Shown here piece by piece: positions 25,287 to 33,836 of a DNA stretch of 64,000 nt. The DNA is from Streptomyces adelaidensis (GTDB lineage: Bacteria > Actinomycetota > Actinomycetes > Streptomycetales > Streptomycetaceae): assembly GCF_016598475.1 (NCBI RefSeq), contig NZ_JAEMUX010000004.1, positions 142,095 through 206,094 on the forward strand, in the 5' to 3' direction. A program made the position numbers and the translations under genes. How positions within the stretch are numbered: position 1 is the stretch's first letter; each line of letters begins with the position of its first letter. The notes beneath the pieces were generated by a model. It did not search any database. It saw nothing but the letters and a program-made list of their open reading frames with translations, and had not been told where the DNA came from.

Positions 25287-26792
25287 ATGACAATTCACGC
25301 ATGCTTGCGAACATGTTTGCGAAAAGCGGGGAAATCGGCTGCCCGGAGGATCGCCGTCCTACTGGTGGGCGTGGTGATCCTCAGCGGCTGCGGCGACTCG
25401 ACGCCGGCGCTGTTGGCGGTGAAGGCGGTGGCCGCGGGCGTGCCGTCTCTCGCGCCCTTCTTCGACGAGGGCGAGCGGCTGGGCCGGGACGAGCCCGACC
25501 TCAGGTCCCTGGAGCCGCACAGCGGCCTGCAGCAGGGCAACACCCCCGGCCTGTACGGGGGCACACAGCAGCCGAAGATCTGTGACGTCGGCAAACTGGA
25601 GGATTTCCTCACCGATCCCGAGAACAAGAAAAAGGCTCAGCAATGGGCCGGGATCGTCGGAATCGACGTGGCCGGAATCGCTGATTATCTCGACGAACTC
25701 ACTCCCGTTCTCCTGCGCCACGACACCCTCGTGAAGAACCACGACTACAAGAAGGGCAAGGCCGTCCCCTTCGACGCGTTGCTGGAAACCGGTATCGCGG
25801 TATTGGTCGACAGTCAGGGCCTGCCCGCCGTGAAGTGCAGCTGCGGAAATCCCCTGCGCGCGTTCGACGAGGACCCTCAGCGCATCAAGGTGGATTTCGC
25901 CGAGGGCAACGAGGAGTGGAAGGGCTACGACAAGTCCCGGGTGGTCGTCGTCAAGCCCGCGCCCGAGCAGCTGAAGGAGGTCAAGCTCGTCGACGTCGAG
26001 GACCCGGACCAGGGCATCAGCCGGGACGTCGGCACCACGGGCGAGTCCGACACGACGTTCGACACCCGGGCGCGGCAGGCCGTGCCGAAGGTACGGGGGA
26101 TGACCTTCGGCGACGCCAGTGCGGCCATGGCGGACAAGGGTCTGGCCGTTGCGGTCGCCGGGGACGAGATGCCGCCCAGCGACGCGCCGGTGACCGGTTC
26201 GAGCCCCGGGCCGGGTACCCGGCTGGCGTTCGGTGACGCCGTGGCACTGCAGGTGGACTGGCCGGGGGCGTCGTCCGACGAGGGTAAGGACGACCCGGGA
26301 TCCGGCTCGGGCTCGGGCTCGGGTTCCACGGGGACGGGACCGGAACCGACCGGGCCCTCGGCGACGGACGGCTCACCGTCGAACAGCTCGCCGTCGTCCG
26401 GGTCGCCGATGGCGAGCACTCCCCCAACGGCCGGCGGCACATCTCCGACACCGACACCGACACCAACGCCGACTCCGACTCTGACACCGACTCCGACTCC
26501 GACTCCGACTCCGACACCGTCCAAGACCCCCGAGCCGCCACCGACGCCCACACGCACTCCCACGCCAACCCCCACACCCCCGCCCACTCCGACGCTCACC
26601 ACATCCGCACCGCCCGCCACCCCGACCCGGACGAGCACGCCGCCGGAGCCCCCCGATCCCGACCCCAGCCCCCCGGAGGACAGCGAGCCCCCGGAGGAGA
26701 GCGGGCCGGCCACCGACGACCCGGTGGATCCCGGGGGCCCGAGCGACTCGGGTGATCCCGTCGAGAACCCCGTCCAGTCCGTGCGGATCTGA
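25287..26792 (+). CDS. DUF6777-like PASTA-domain lipoprotein with Thr-Pro-rich tail
   Basis: The product has 501 residues. RRIAVLLVGVVILSGCGDS is a lipoprotein signal with the lipid-anchored Cys35. Residues about 50-225 form a unique domain (KICDVGKLEDFLTDPENKKK, and KCSCGNPLRAFDED with two Cys) that I recall as DUF6777. Residues about 265-325 are one PASTA domain (VPKVRGMTFGDASAAMADKG, then VTGSSPGPGTRLAFGDAVAL), a module that binds peptidoglycan. The last 170 residues are Ser/Thr/Pro-rich with TP repeats and could span the wall. The start follows GGGGGAG. The kinase gene begins 16 bases downstream, so the pair probably works together: the kinase itself has no PASTA domain. Confidence 0.75.
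   Translation: MTIHACLRTCLRKAGKSAARRIAVLLVGVVILSGCGDSTPALLAVKAVAAGVPSLAPFFDEGERLGRDEPDLRSLEPHSGLQQGNTPGLYGGTQQPKICDVGKLEDFLTDPENKKKAQQWAGIVGIDVAGIADYLDELTPVLLRHDTLVKNHDYKKGKAVPFDALLETGIAVLVDSQGLPAVKCSCGNPLRAFDEDPQRIKVDFAEGNEEWKGYDKSRVVVVKPAPEQLKEVKLVDVEDPDQGISRDVGTTGESDTTFDTRARQAVPKVRGMTFGDASAAMADKGLAVAVAGDEMPPSDAPVTGSSPGPGTRLAFGDAVALQVDWPGASSDEGKDDPGSGSGSGSGSTGTGPEPTGPSATDGSPSNSSPSSGSPMASTPPTAGGTSPTPTPTPTPTPTLTPTPTPTPTPTPSKTPEPPPTPTRTPTPTPTPPPTPTLTTSAPPATPTRTSTPPEPPDPDPSPPEDSEPPEESGPATDDPVDPGGPSDSGDPVENPVQSVRI
26443..26519 (+). repeat. Coding microsatellite, CCGACA/CCGACT hexamers
   Basis: About twelve imperfect tandem copies of a 6-bp unit (CCGACA, CCGACT and variants) encode the Thr-Pro repeats of the PASTA lipoprotein. 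The length is a multiple of three, so changes in copy number keep the frame. Confidence 0.8.
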
Positions 26793-26808
26793 ACCCCGGG
26801 AGTGACCG

Positions 26809-28734
26809 ATGCAGTCAGGAGCACCGCATTCGGGAGTCGGCCGGGTGATCGCCGACCGCTATCTCCTGCTGAACCGGCTGGGCAGCGGCGGCATGGGCCA
26901 CGTCTGGCTGGCGCACGACCAGCAGCTGGACTGCGAGGTGGCGCTCAAGGAGATCGTGTTCCGCGATCCGGACGAGGCCGAGCGGGACCGTACGGCCCGG
27001 GTGGCGCGCGCCCGTGCCGAGGCCCGGCATGCCGCCGTGCTGCGCGGCCACCCGAACGTGGCGACCGTGCATGACGTCCTGGAGCACGACGAGCTGCCTT
27101 GGATCGTCATGGAGTACGTGCCGGGTGCCCTCGACCTGAAGGCCGTCGTCACCCGGCGCGGCGCCCTCGCGCCCGCCGAGTGCGCCCGGATCGGGCTCGC
27201 CGTGCTGGACGCGCTGACCGCCGGGCACGAGCGCGGCATCATGCACCGGGACGTCAAACCCGCCAACATCCTGCTCGCCCCGGATCGCACCGGCTCGCCG
27301 TACGCGCGTGTTCACCTCACGGACTACGGCATCTCCGTCCAGCCCGATACCCAGGAGACCCGGTACACGCGGACGCATGTGCTGGTCGGGACCTCCGGGT
27401 ATCTGGCGCCCGAGCGGGCCCAGGGCGGGCCGCCGACCGCCGCGGCCGACCTGTTCTCGCTGGGCTGCACGCTGTACTACGCCGTCGAGGGGTACGGGCC
27501 CTTCGACCGGGACTCGGAGATCGCGGCGCTGACCGCAGTCGTCCTGGAGGAACCGCGCCCCATGCTGCGGGCGGGCGCCCTGGAACCGGTGCTGGCCGCC
27601 ATGCTCGGCAAGGATCCCGTGCACCGGATCACGGCGTCCGAGACCGAGGCCGCGCTCTCGGCGATCGTCACGCCCCAGGCGCACCCCCGCACCGAGCCCG
27701 ACCTGGGCTCGCAGCCGCACTGGGCGAGTGAGCGGACGCACACGGCGGAGCCGGAGATCCTCGGCTCGCCGATCCCGCACGAGTCGCCGTGGTACGCGCC
27801 GGCGCCCGCACCGGCGAGCCCCTCCGCCTGGGCCCCGGCCGCCGACCCGGGCTACGGCGCTCCCCCGCGCACCACCGGCACCGGCGGCCGCCGCCGACGC
27901 CACCGCAGCCGGGCCCTGCTGGCCGGGGTGGCGACCACGCTCGGCCTCGCCCTCACGGTGGGCGGCACCTGGTACGCCTTCGGGAACCTGCCGGGTGGCA
28001 CGGGCGACGGCGACACCGTCGGCGGGAAGCCGTACGGGGATGCCGTCGGGCTGTCCGAGCCGCTCAAGGACGGCGACTGTGTACAGGTCACCTGGGCGGG
28101 CGTCCGGTTCGAGGGGACGCCGCGACTCCAGCTGGTGCCCCAGTGCACGGGGCCCGCGGTGGACGGGCAGGTGATGGCCTTCCACGAGGCGTCCTCGGCC
28201 GAGGACGCGCGGGCGAGCGGGACCGCGCGGTGCGAACAGCTGACCGAGGAGGAGCGCGGGAACCTGGTGGACATCCGCTCCTACCCCGTCCTCCCGGCCG
28301 ACGACGGCTTCGACGCCGCGGGACACCGGGTCGCCTGTCTGCTGCTGGGCGAGCGCCGGCCGGTGTACGGGCCGATCGGGCGCCACCGTCAGGAGGGGGA
28401 GACCGTGTTCGTCGACGCGGCGACCATGCAGAAGCAGGACTGCCTCGACGTGATCTCCGACAGCAGGGCCCGGCTGGTGTCCTGCCTGGGCCGCCATCGG
28501 CAGAAGGTGCTCGGCTTCCACGAGATGAGCCCCGGGACGACCTACGCGAAGGCGAACGCCGAGGCGCTGGCCGCCTGCGCGAAGAACGTGCCCCCGGAGG
28601 AGTACGGCTACGAGGAGGCCGTCACCGCCTCCGGCTACTGGCTCAGCGAGGACGGCTGGAAAAAGGGCGCACATTACGTCGTCTGCACTGTCATTTCCGG
28701 TAGTGGGGGCACCATGGAGGGAGAAGAAGCCTGA
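26809..28734 (+). CDS. Membrane Ser/Thr protein kinase
   Basis: The product has 641 residues. The kinase domain spans about 18-290: glycine loop LGSGGMGHVW, Lys47 in VALKE, catalytic loop HRDVKPANILL (Asp148, Asn153) and TDYGIS with the metal-binding Asp172. The DFG is thus DYG. A Pro-rich linker follows, then one membrane helix at about 369-391. The extracytoplasmic part (residues 392-641) has several cysteines (DCVQVTW, VPQCTG, ARCEQL, VACLLL, QDCLDV, VSCLG, AACAKN, VVCTV), suggesting disulfide-bonded repeats. It has no PASTA domains of its own. The preceding gene encodes a PASTA lipoprotein, which may be its sensor partner. A 51-residue membrane protein gene follows. Confidence 0.9.
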   Translation: MQSGAPHSGVGRVIADRYLLLNRLGSGGMGHVWLAHDQQLDCEVALKEIVFRDPDEAERDRTARVARARAEARHAAVLRGHPNVATVHDVLEHDELPWIVMEYVPGALDLKAVVTRRGALAPAECARIGLAVLDALTAGHERGIMHRDVKPANILLAPDRTGSPYARVHLTDYGISVQPDTQETRYTRTHVLVGTSGYLAPERAQGGPPTAAADLFSLGCTLYYAVEGYGPFDRDSEIAALTAVVLEEPRPMLRAGALEPVLAAMLGKDPVHRITASETEAALSAIVTPQAHPRTEPDLGSQPHWASERTHTAEPEILGSPIPHESPWYAPAPAPASPSAWAPAADPGYGAPPRTTGTGGRRRRHRSRALLAGVATTLGLALTVGGTWYAFGNLPGGTGDGDTVGGKPYGDAVGLSEPLKDGDCVQVTWAGVRFEGTPRLQLVPQCTGPAVDGQVMAFHEASSAEDARASGTARCEQLTEEERGNLVDIRSYPVLPADDGFDAAGHRVACLLLGERRPVYGPIGRHRQEGETVFVDAATMQKQDCLDVISDSRARLVSCLGRHRQKVLGFHEMSPGTTYAKANAEALAACAKNVPPEEYGYEEAVTASGYWLSEDGWKKGAHYVVCTVISGSGGTMEGEEA

Positions 28735-28748
28735 GGAAGGGTGTTGCG

Positions 28749-28904
28749 ATGCCCGGTTCGACGAAGGCCATGGGGGTGCTCACCGTCGGTGGGCTGGTCG
28801 TGGTGACGGCCTACTCGGTGGCGCTCGGCAGCAATGGCTGGCTGTGGTTCGGATGGGTCGTCCTCGGCCTGTTGACGCTGGGGATGGTGGCATCGCGCAC
28901 CTGA
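28749..28904 (+). CDS. Small hypothetical membrane protein (51 aa)
   Basis: The frame from ATG 28749 encodes a protein with two hydrophobic segments (MGVLTVGGLVVVTAYSVAL and WLWFGWVVLGLLTLGMVA) and is closed by TGA at 28902-28904. It lies 14 bases after the kinase stop with GGAAGGG upstream, so it is probably the third gene of that operon. Codon usage is GC3-rich, which supports coding. Function is unknown; an accessory membrane role with the kinase is possible. Confidence 0.65.
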   Translation: MPGSTKAMGVLTVGGLVVVTAYSVALGSNGWLWFGWVVLGLLTLGMVASRT

Positions 28905-28923
28905 GGCTCAGCGTCGGTGACCT

Positions 28924-30144
28924 TCAGGCGCGGGGGATTCCCCCGTCCGGGTGTACGCCCGGCTGGTATTTGGGCAGCCGGGCGGTGATTTTCATGCCCG
29001 CGCCGACGGCGGTCTCGATGACGAGGCCTCGGTCGTCGCCGTACACCTGGCGGAGCCGTTCGTCGACGTTGCTGAGGCCTATGCCACCGGAGGGGCTGCT
29101 CTCGCCTGCCAGGATGCGGCGGAGCACCTCGGGTTCCATGCCGACGCCGTCGTCCTCGATGACGACGAGTGCCTCGGCGCCCGCGTCCTGTGCGGTGATG
29201 CTGATGTGGCTCTTGTCGGTCCTGCCTTCGAGGCCGTGTTTGACGGCGTTCTCGACCAGGGGCTGGAGGCAGAGGAAGGGCAGGGTGACCGGCAGGACCT
29301 CGGGGGCTATCTGGAGGGTGACCGAGAGGCGGTCGCCGAAGCGGGCCCGGACCAGCGCCAAGTAGTGGTCGATGGCGTGGAGTTCGTCGGCGAGGGTGGT
29401 GAAGTCGCCGTGTCTGCGGAACGAGTAGCGGGTGAAGTCGGCGAATTCCAGGAGGAGTTCGCGTGCGCGCTCGGGGTCGGTGCGGACGAACGAGGCGATC
29501 ACCGCGAGCGAGTTGAAGATGAAGTGCGGGGAGATCTGGGCGCGCAGGGCCTTGATCTCGGCCTCTATCAGCCGGGTGCGGGACTGGTCGAGGTCGGCCA
29601 GCTCCAGCTGGACGGAGACCCAGCGGGCGACCTCCCCGGCGGCCCGGACGAGGACGGCGGACTCGCGCGGCGCACAGGCGACGAGCGCCCCGTGCACGCG
29701 GTCGTCGACGGTGAGCGGGGCGACGACGGCCCAGCGGACCGGGCAGTCGATGATGTCGCAGGTCAGCCGGAAGGCCTCGCCCCGGCCGGTCTCCAGGGGC
29801 CCGCCCAGCCGTTCCATGATCTCGGCGCGGTGGTGCTCCCCCACTCCCTCCCAGGCGAGGACCGACTCGTGGTCGGTGAGGCAGAGCGCGTCGGTGCCGA
29901 GCAGGGTGCGCAGCCGCTTGGCGGATCTGCGGGCGGTCTCCTCGGTGAGGCCGGCGCGCAGCGGGGGCGCAGCGAGCGTGGCGGTGTGCAGGGTCTGGAA
30001 GGTGGCGTGCTCGACCGGTGTGCCGAGTCCGCCGAGGCTGTTGCGGGGCCGGGCCGTGCGGCGGCCGAGCCAGAACCCGGCCGCGAGCAGCGGGAGCACG
30101 GCCACGAAGACCCCCGCCAGGAACCCGCTCACTTCACCGCTCAT
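28924..30144 (-). CDS. LytS-family sensor histidine kinase
   Basis: The product has 406 residues. One N-terminal membrane helix (about 8-26) is followed by a GAF-like sensor region (about 50-180) and the LytS-type transmitter: LRAQISPHFIFNSLAVIASF with phospho-acceptor His207, LQPLVENAVKHGL as N box, and SGGIGLSNVDERL as G box. I favour ATG 30144 because GGAGG lies 6 bases upstream; the ATG three bases earlier is also possible. The multi-helix 5TM-Lyt input domain is absent. Its partner is the LytTR regulator encoded at 32366-33121, separated by two transporter genes. Such systems respond to carboxylates like pyruvate in other bacteria; the ligand here is unknown. Confidence 0.88.
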   Translation of the reverse strand: MSGEVSGFLAGVFVAVLPLLAAGFWLGRRTARPRNSLGGLGTPVEHATFQTLHTATLAAPPLRAGLTEETARRSAKRLRTLLGTDALCLTDHESVLAWEGVGEHHRAEIMERLGGPLETGRGEAFRLTCDIIDCPVRWAVVAPLTVDDRVHGALVACAPRESAVLVRAAGEVARWVSVQLELADLDQSRTRLIEAEIKALRAQISPHFIFNSLAVIASFVRTDPERARELLLEFADFTRYSFRRHGDFTTLADELHAIDHYLALVRARFGDRLSVTLQIAPEVLPVTLPFLCLQPLVENAVKHGLEGRTDKSHISITAQDAGAEALVVIEDDGVGMEPEVLRRILAGESSPSGGIGLSNVDERLRQVYGDDRGLVIETAVGAGMKITARLPKYQPGVHPDGGIPRA

Positions 30145-30230
30145 CATTCACCTCCCGCATGTGGTACACCGCTCACCGCCCGCGGGTTCCCTCCCGCCGA
30201 TCCTCGCCGCCGCCACAGTCCGATCGATCC

Positions 30231-31976
30231 TCACCTTCGCCACAGTTCGATCTCCTTGGTCGCCGCGCGGGTCCGGCCGCCGACCAGCTCCTCCGGGAGG
30301 TGGAAGCGCGCCAGGATCGCCGGTGTCTCCGCCGGGACCTTGCCGGGGGTGGCCAGGGACACCAGGACCATGGTGAGGAAGGCGAGGGGAACCGACCAGA
30401 GGGCGGGCCAGGCCAGCAGGGCGTGCAGGGTGCCGGTGCCGGGGTATCCGGCCATGGTCGCGGCGACCGCGAGGAGGGCCGAGCCGCCGCCGACGAGCAT
30501 GCCGGCCGCGGCGCCCGGCGGGGTGAGGCGCCGCCACCAGATGCCGAGGACGAGCAGCGGGCAGAACGAGGAGGCGGAGACGGCGAAGGCGAGCCCGACC
30601 GCGTCGGCGACCGGCAGCCCGCCGACCAGGCCGCTGGCCGCCAGCGGTACGGCCATCGCGAGGACCGTGCCGAGCCGGAAGTGCCGTACGCCGCGTGCGG
30701 GCAGTACGTCCTGGGTGAGCACGCCGGCGACCGCCATGGTCAGGCCGGACGCGGTGGACAGGAACGCGGCGAACGCGCCGCCCGCCACCAGCGCGCCGAG
30801 CAGGTCGCCGCCGAGGCCGCCGATCATGCGGTCCGGGAGGAGGAGCACGGCCGCGTCGGCGTCGCCGGTGAGGGCGAGGTCGGGGGCGTAGAGCCTGCCC
30901 AGGGCGCCGTAGACCGGTGGCAGGAGGTAGAAGGCGCCGATGAGGCCGAGGACGACGACGGTGGTGCGGCGGGCGGCGACGCCGTGCGGGCTGGTGTAGA
31001 AGCGGACGACGACGTGGGGCAGGCCCATGGTGCCGAGGAAGGTGGCGAGGATCAGCCCGTAGGTGGCGTACAGGGGGCGTTCCTCGCGGCCCGCGGCGAG
31101 CGAGGTGGACATGCCGCCGTTGGTGGCTCGGTCGGCGACGGGGACGGTGTCGCCCTTGGTGAAGGTCAGCCGGGTGCCCCGGTCGATGCGGTGGGTGCCG
31201 ACGGGCAGGTCGATCCGCCGGTCGTCGTGGCGGCGGCCGTCGATCGTGCCGGAGACGGTGACGGTCAGCGGGCTCGCGAGTTTCAGGTCGACGGTCTCGT
31301 CGACGCGGACGACCCGTTGTTCGCGGAACTCGGCGGGCTCGTCGAAGGCGTGGCGCGGGCCGCCGTCGCCCTGCCAGGCGAGGACGAGGAAGAGGGCGGG
31401 GACCAGGAGGGCGGTGAGTTTGAGCCAGTACTGGAAGGCCTGGACGAAGGTGATGCTGCGCATGCCGCCGGCGGCGACCGTGGCGCAGACGACGACGGCG
31501 ACGATGACCCCGCCGAGCCACTCGGGGGCGTCGGTGAGCACGTTCAACGTCAGTCCGGCGCCCTGGAGCTGGGGCAGCAGATACAGCCAGCCGACGCCGA
31601 CCACGAAGGCCCCCGCGAGCCGCCGTACGGTCTTGGAGGCGAGCCGGGCCTCGGCGAAGTCCGGGAGGGTGTAGGCGCCCGAGCGGCGCAGCGGGGCGGC
31701 GACGAACAGCAGGAGGACGAGGTAGCCGGCGGTGTAGCCGACCGGGTACCAGAGCATGTCGGGGCCCTGGACCAGGACGAGCCCGGCGATGCCGAGGAAG
31801 GAGGCGGCGGAGAGGTACTCGCCGCTGATCGCGGCCGCGTTGAGGCGGGGGCCGACGGTGCGGGAGGCGACGTAGAAGTCGGAGGTGGTCCGGGAGATGC
31901 GCAGGCCGAAGGCGCCGACGAAGACGGTCGCGACGACGACGAGGGCGACGGCGGGGACGGCGTAGGTGTCGTTCAC
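30231..31976 (-). CDS. Sodium:solute symporter (acetate/carboxylate permease type)
   Basis: The product has 581 residues and starts at GTG 31976. It has about 13 membrane helices of the SSS family: RTVGPRLNAAAISGEYLSAASFLGIAGLVL near the N-terminus, SITFVQAFQYWLKLTALL, and GLPHVVVRFYTSPHGVAARRTT. These fit the ActP/MctC subgroup transporting acetate, propionate or pyruvate. A hydrophilic insert of about 90 residues (EFREQRVVRVDETVDLKLAS through TNGGMSTSLAAG) lies between helices, as in other actinobacterial members. The DUF485-like gene upstream is the usual partner of such permeases. The flanking two-component genes probably control it. Confidence 0.85.
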   Translation of the reverse strand: MNDTYAVPAVALVVVATVFVGAFGLRISRTTSDFYVASRTVGPRLNAAAISGEYLSAASFLGIAGLVLVQGPDMLWYPVGYTAGYLVLLLFVAAPLRRSGAYTLPDFAEARLASKTVRRLAGAFVVGVGWLYLLPQLQGAGLTLNVLTDAPEWLGGVIVAVVVCATVAAGGMRSITFVQAFQYWLKLTALLVPALFLVLAWQGDGGPRHAFDEPAEFREQRVVRVDETVDLKLASPLTVTVSGTIDGRRHDDRRIDLPVGTHRIDRGTRLTFTKGDTVPVADRATNGGMSTSLAAGREERPLYATYGLILATFLGTMGLPHVVVRFYTSPHGVAARRTTVVVLGLIGAFYLLPPVYGALGRLYAPDLALTGDADAAVLLLPDRMIGGLGGDLLGALVAGGAFAAFLSTASGLTMAVAGVLTQDVLPARGVRHFRLGTVLAMAVPLAASGLVGGLPVADAVGLAFAVSASSFCPLLVLGIWWRRLTPPGAAAGMLVGGGSALLAVAATMAGYPGTGTLHALLAWPALWSVPLAFLTMVLVSLATPGKVPAETPAILARFHLPEELVGGRTRAATKEIELWRR

Positions 31977-31996
31977 GGGTTCTCTGTTCCGTCGCC

Positions 31997-32356
31997 TCAG
32001 CGGTCCTCGACGAGGCGCACGAGGTCCTGTTCGTTGCGTTCGGCGCGGCGCACGTGCCAGTGGGCGAGGAGGACCAGGGGCGGGTAGATGCCGAAGCCGA
32101 GGACGGCCCACTCCAGGCCGGCGCCGTCCGGCATCGCGGCGAAGACCAGGGGCAGCGGGGCGACCAGCAGTACCAGGATCGCGAACACGGCGAGGGCGGC
32201 GCGGAGTTGGCTGCGCATGAGGGAGCGGACGTAGGTGTGGCCGAGGGTGGTCTGTTCGTCGATCTCGGTGCGGGGGCGGTGGTAGCCGGATGTGCGGCGG
32301 GTGCGGCGGGGCACTCCGGTGACGACGACGCGTCGTTCGGTGGGGTCGTTCGGCAT
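31997..32356 (-). CDS. DUF485-like small membrane protein
   Basis: The product has 119 residues. A hydrophilic N-terminus (RRTRRTSGYHRPRTEIDEQT) is followed by two membrane helices (LRAALAVFAILVLLVAPLPLVF and WAVLGFGIYPPLVLLAHWHV). This matches proteins encoded next to acetate-type symporters. It starts 9 bases after the regulator stop and ends 20 bases before the symporter, so the four genes form an operon. It is presumed to be a membrane partner of the symporter; the exact role is unknown. Confidence 0.75.
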   Translation of the reverse strand: MPNDPTERRVVVTGVPRRTRRTSGYHRPRTEIDEQTTLGHTYVRSLMRSQLRAALAVFAILVLLVAPLPLVFAAMPDGAGLEWAVLGFGIYPPLVLLAHWHVRRAERNEQDLVRLVEDR

Positions 32357-32365
32357 GGCGGCTCC

Positions 32366-33121
32366 TCAGCCCGTGGTCCGGCGCATCAGCAGATCGCGCA
32401 GTTCGCGGGCGTGGCGGCGGCTGACCTGGAGTTCGACCGGGCCGACGAGGACGCTCACCGTGCCGGCGTCCAGGCGGAGTTCGCCGACGTGGCGCAGGGC
32501 GACGAGGTGACGGCGGTGGATGCGGACGAAGCCTCGGGAGCGCCAGCGTTCTTCGAGGGTGGAGAGGGGGATGCGGACGAGGTGGCTGCCCTGCGGGGTG
32601 TGCAGCCTGGCGTAGTCGCCCTGGGCCTCGACGTGGGTGATGTCGTCGACGGCGACGAAGCGGGTCACGCCGCCGAGTTCGACGGGTATCTGGTCGGGGT
32701 CGGGTTCGTGGACCGGTATCGGCGGGGCGGTGTCGCGGAACTGGGCGGCCCGGCGTATCGCCTCGGCGAGGCGTTCGCGGCGGACGGGCTTGAGGACGTA
32801 GTCGACGGCCTTGAGGTCGAAGGCCTGGACGGCGAAGCCCTCGTGCGCGGTGACGAAGACGACGAGCGGGGGCCGCGCGAAGCCGGTGAGGAGGCGGGCG
32901 AGGTCGAGGCCGTCGAGTCCGGCCATGTGGATGTCGAGGAAGACGACGTCGATGGCCTCGGGCCCGTCGGGGCCGGACTCCAGGGCCCGGTTGATCCGGC
33001 GCAGTGCCTCGGTGGCGTCGCTCGCGCCCTCGGCACTGCCGATCCGGGGATCCGCGTTCAGCAGGTACAGCAGTTCCTCGAGAGAGGGTTTCTCGTCATC
33101 GACGGCGAGCGCGCGCAGCAT
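32366..33121 (-). CDS. LytTR-family response regulator
   Basis: The product has 251 residues. The receiver domain has RALAVDDEKPSLEEL, phospho-acceptor Asp63 in VVFLDIHMAGLDG, and FVTAHEGFAVQAFDLKAVDYVLKPV. The C-terminal LytTR DNA-binding domain contains YARLHTPQGSHLVRIPLSTLEERW and FVRIHRRHLVALRHVGEL. It is the first gene of the operon RR, DUF485, symporter, histidine kinase. The likely targets include its own promoter and the symporter. The divergent Lrp gene starts 103 bases away. Confidence 0.92.
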   Translation of the reverse strand: MLRALAVDDEKPSLEELLYLLNADPRIGSAEGASDATEALRRINRALESGPDGPEAIDVVFLDIHMAGLDGLDLARLLTGFARPPLVVFVTAHEGFAVQAFDLKAVDYVLKPVRRERLAEAIRRAAQFRDTAPPIPVHEPDPDQIPVELGGVTRFVAVDDITHVEAQGDYARLHTPQGSHLVRIPLSTLEERWRSRGFVRIHRRHLVALRHVGELRLDAGTVSVLVGPVELQVSRRHARELRDLLMRRTTG

Positions 33122-33223
33122 GAACGTGGAGTGTAGGAGTAATTCGTACTACTGCACACGTCCGCGCGCCGGACGCCTTCGCGCCGGGCTCCGCGGGCAC
33201 CCCTCGCTGGATACAGTGCCCGC

Positions 33224-33715
33224 ATGAACAGCAAGTCCGCGGTGTTCGACGAGCTCGATCGCAAGATCATCACGGCGTTGATGGCGAACGCGAGGACCAG
33301 CTTCGCCGAGATCGGCTCCGCTGTCGGCCTTTCCGCCACGGCGGTCAAGCGGCGGGTGGACCGGCTGCGCGAGACCGGGGTGATCACCGGCTTCACGGCC
33401 ACGGTCCAGCCGGCGGCGCTCGGCTGGCGCACGGAGGCGTACGTGGAGGTGTACTGCGAGGGCGCGGCGCCGCCCCGGCGGCTCGCGGAGGTGGTACGCA
33501 ACCATCCTGAGATCACCGCGGCGATGACGGTGACGGGTGGCGCGGACGCGCTGCTGCATGTACGGGCCGTCGATGTGGAGCACTTCGAGGAGGTGCTGGA
33601 GCGGATCCGGGCGGAGCCGTTCATCCGGAAGACGATCAGTTACATGGTGCTGTCGCATCTGCTGCCGGAGGCTCCGGAGGCCGGGGCGACCCAGGACGCA
33701 GCGAACCTGCGCTGA
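33224..33715 (+). CDS. Lrp/AsnC-family regulator
   Basis: The product has 163 residues. The N-terminal helix-turn-helix is FDELDRKIITALMANARTSF followed by EIGSAVGLSATAVKRRVDRL. The RAM/ligand-binding domain has EAYVEVYCEGAAPPRRLAEV, then TGGADALLHVRAVD. It binds amino acids to change oligomer state. The downstream genes for dimethylargininase and ornithine aminotransferase suggest it senses arginine or ornithine. An inverted repeat at 33728-33742 is a candidate operator. Confidence 0.9.
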   Translation: MNSKSAVFDELDRKIITALMANARTSFAEIGSAVGLSATAVKRRVDRLRETGVITGFTATVQPAALGWRTEAYVEVYCEGAAPPRRLAEVVRNHPEITAAMTVTGGADALLHVRAVDVEHFEEVLERIRAEPFIRKTISYMVLSHLLPEAPEAGATQDAANLR

Positions 33716-33727
33716 ACGGGGAAAACA

Positions 33728-33742
33728 CGCAGCATTACTGCG
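33728..33742. promoter_or_regulatory. Candidate Lrp operator ahead of the dimethylargininase gene
   Basis: CGCAG-CATTA-CTGCG at 33728-33742 is a perfect 5-bp inverted repeat with an AT-rich centre, as is typical of Lrp boxes. It is followed by a second ACACGCA half-site at 33746-33752. It lies 12 bases after the Lrp stop and 95 before the next start. Confidence 0.5.
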
Positions 33743-33836
33743 CGAACACGCAACGTTCGTTCCTTGTCCTGCGCCGGTCCCGATTCCTACCGTGGTGTCA
33801 TCCCAGCCGACACCGCAGGAAGCGGAGAGACCCTCT

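Noticed and set aside
25106..25288. Lys-rich minus-strand frame of about 60 codons
   Set aside because: Its codons lack GC3 bias and no ribosome site precedes it. The composition follows from the T-rich intergenic DNA.
26443..26519. Tandem short repeats resembling a CRISPR or satellite array
   Set aside because: Units are 6 bp without spacers and encode a Thr-Pro tract in frame within the lipoprotein gene.
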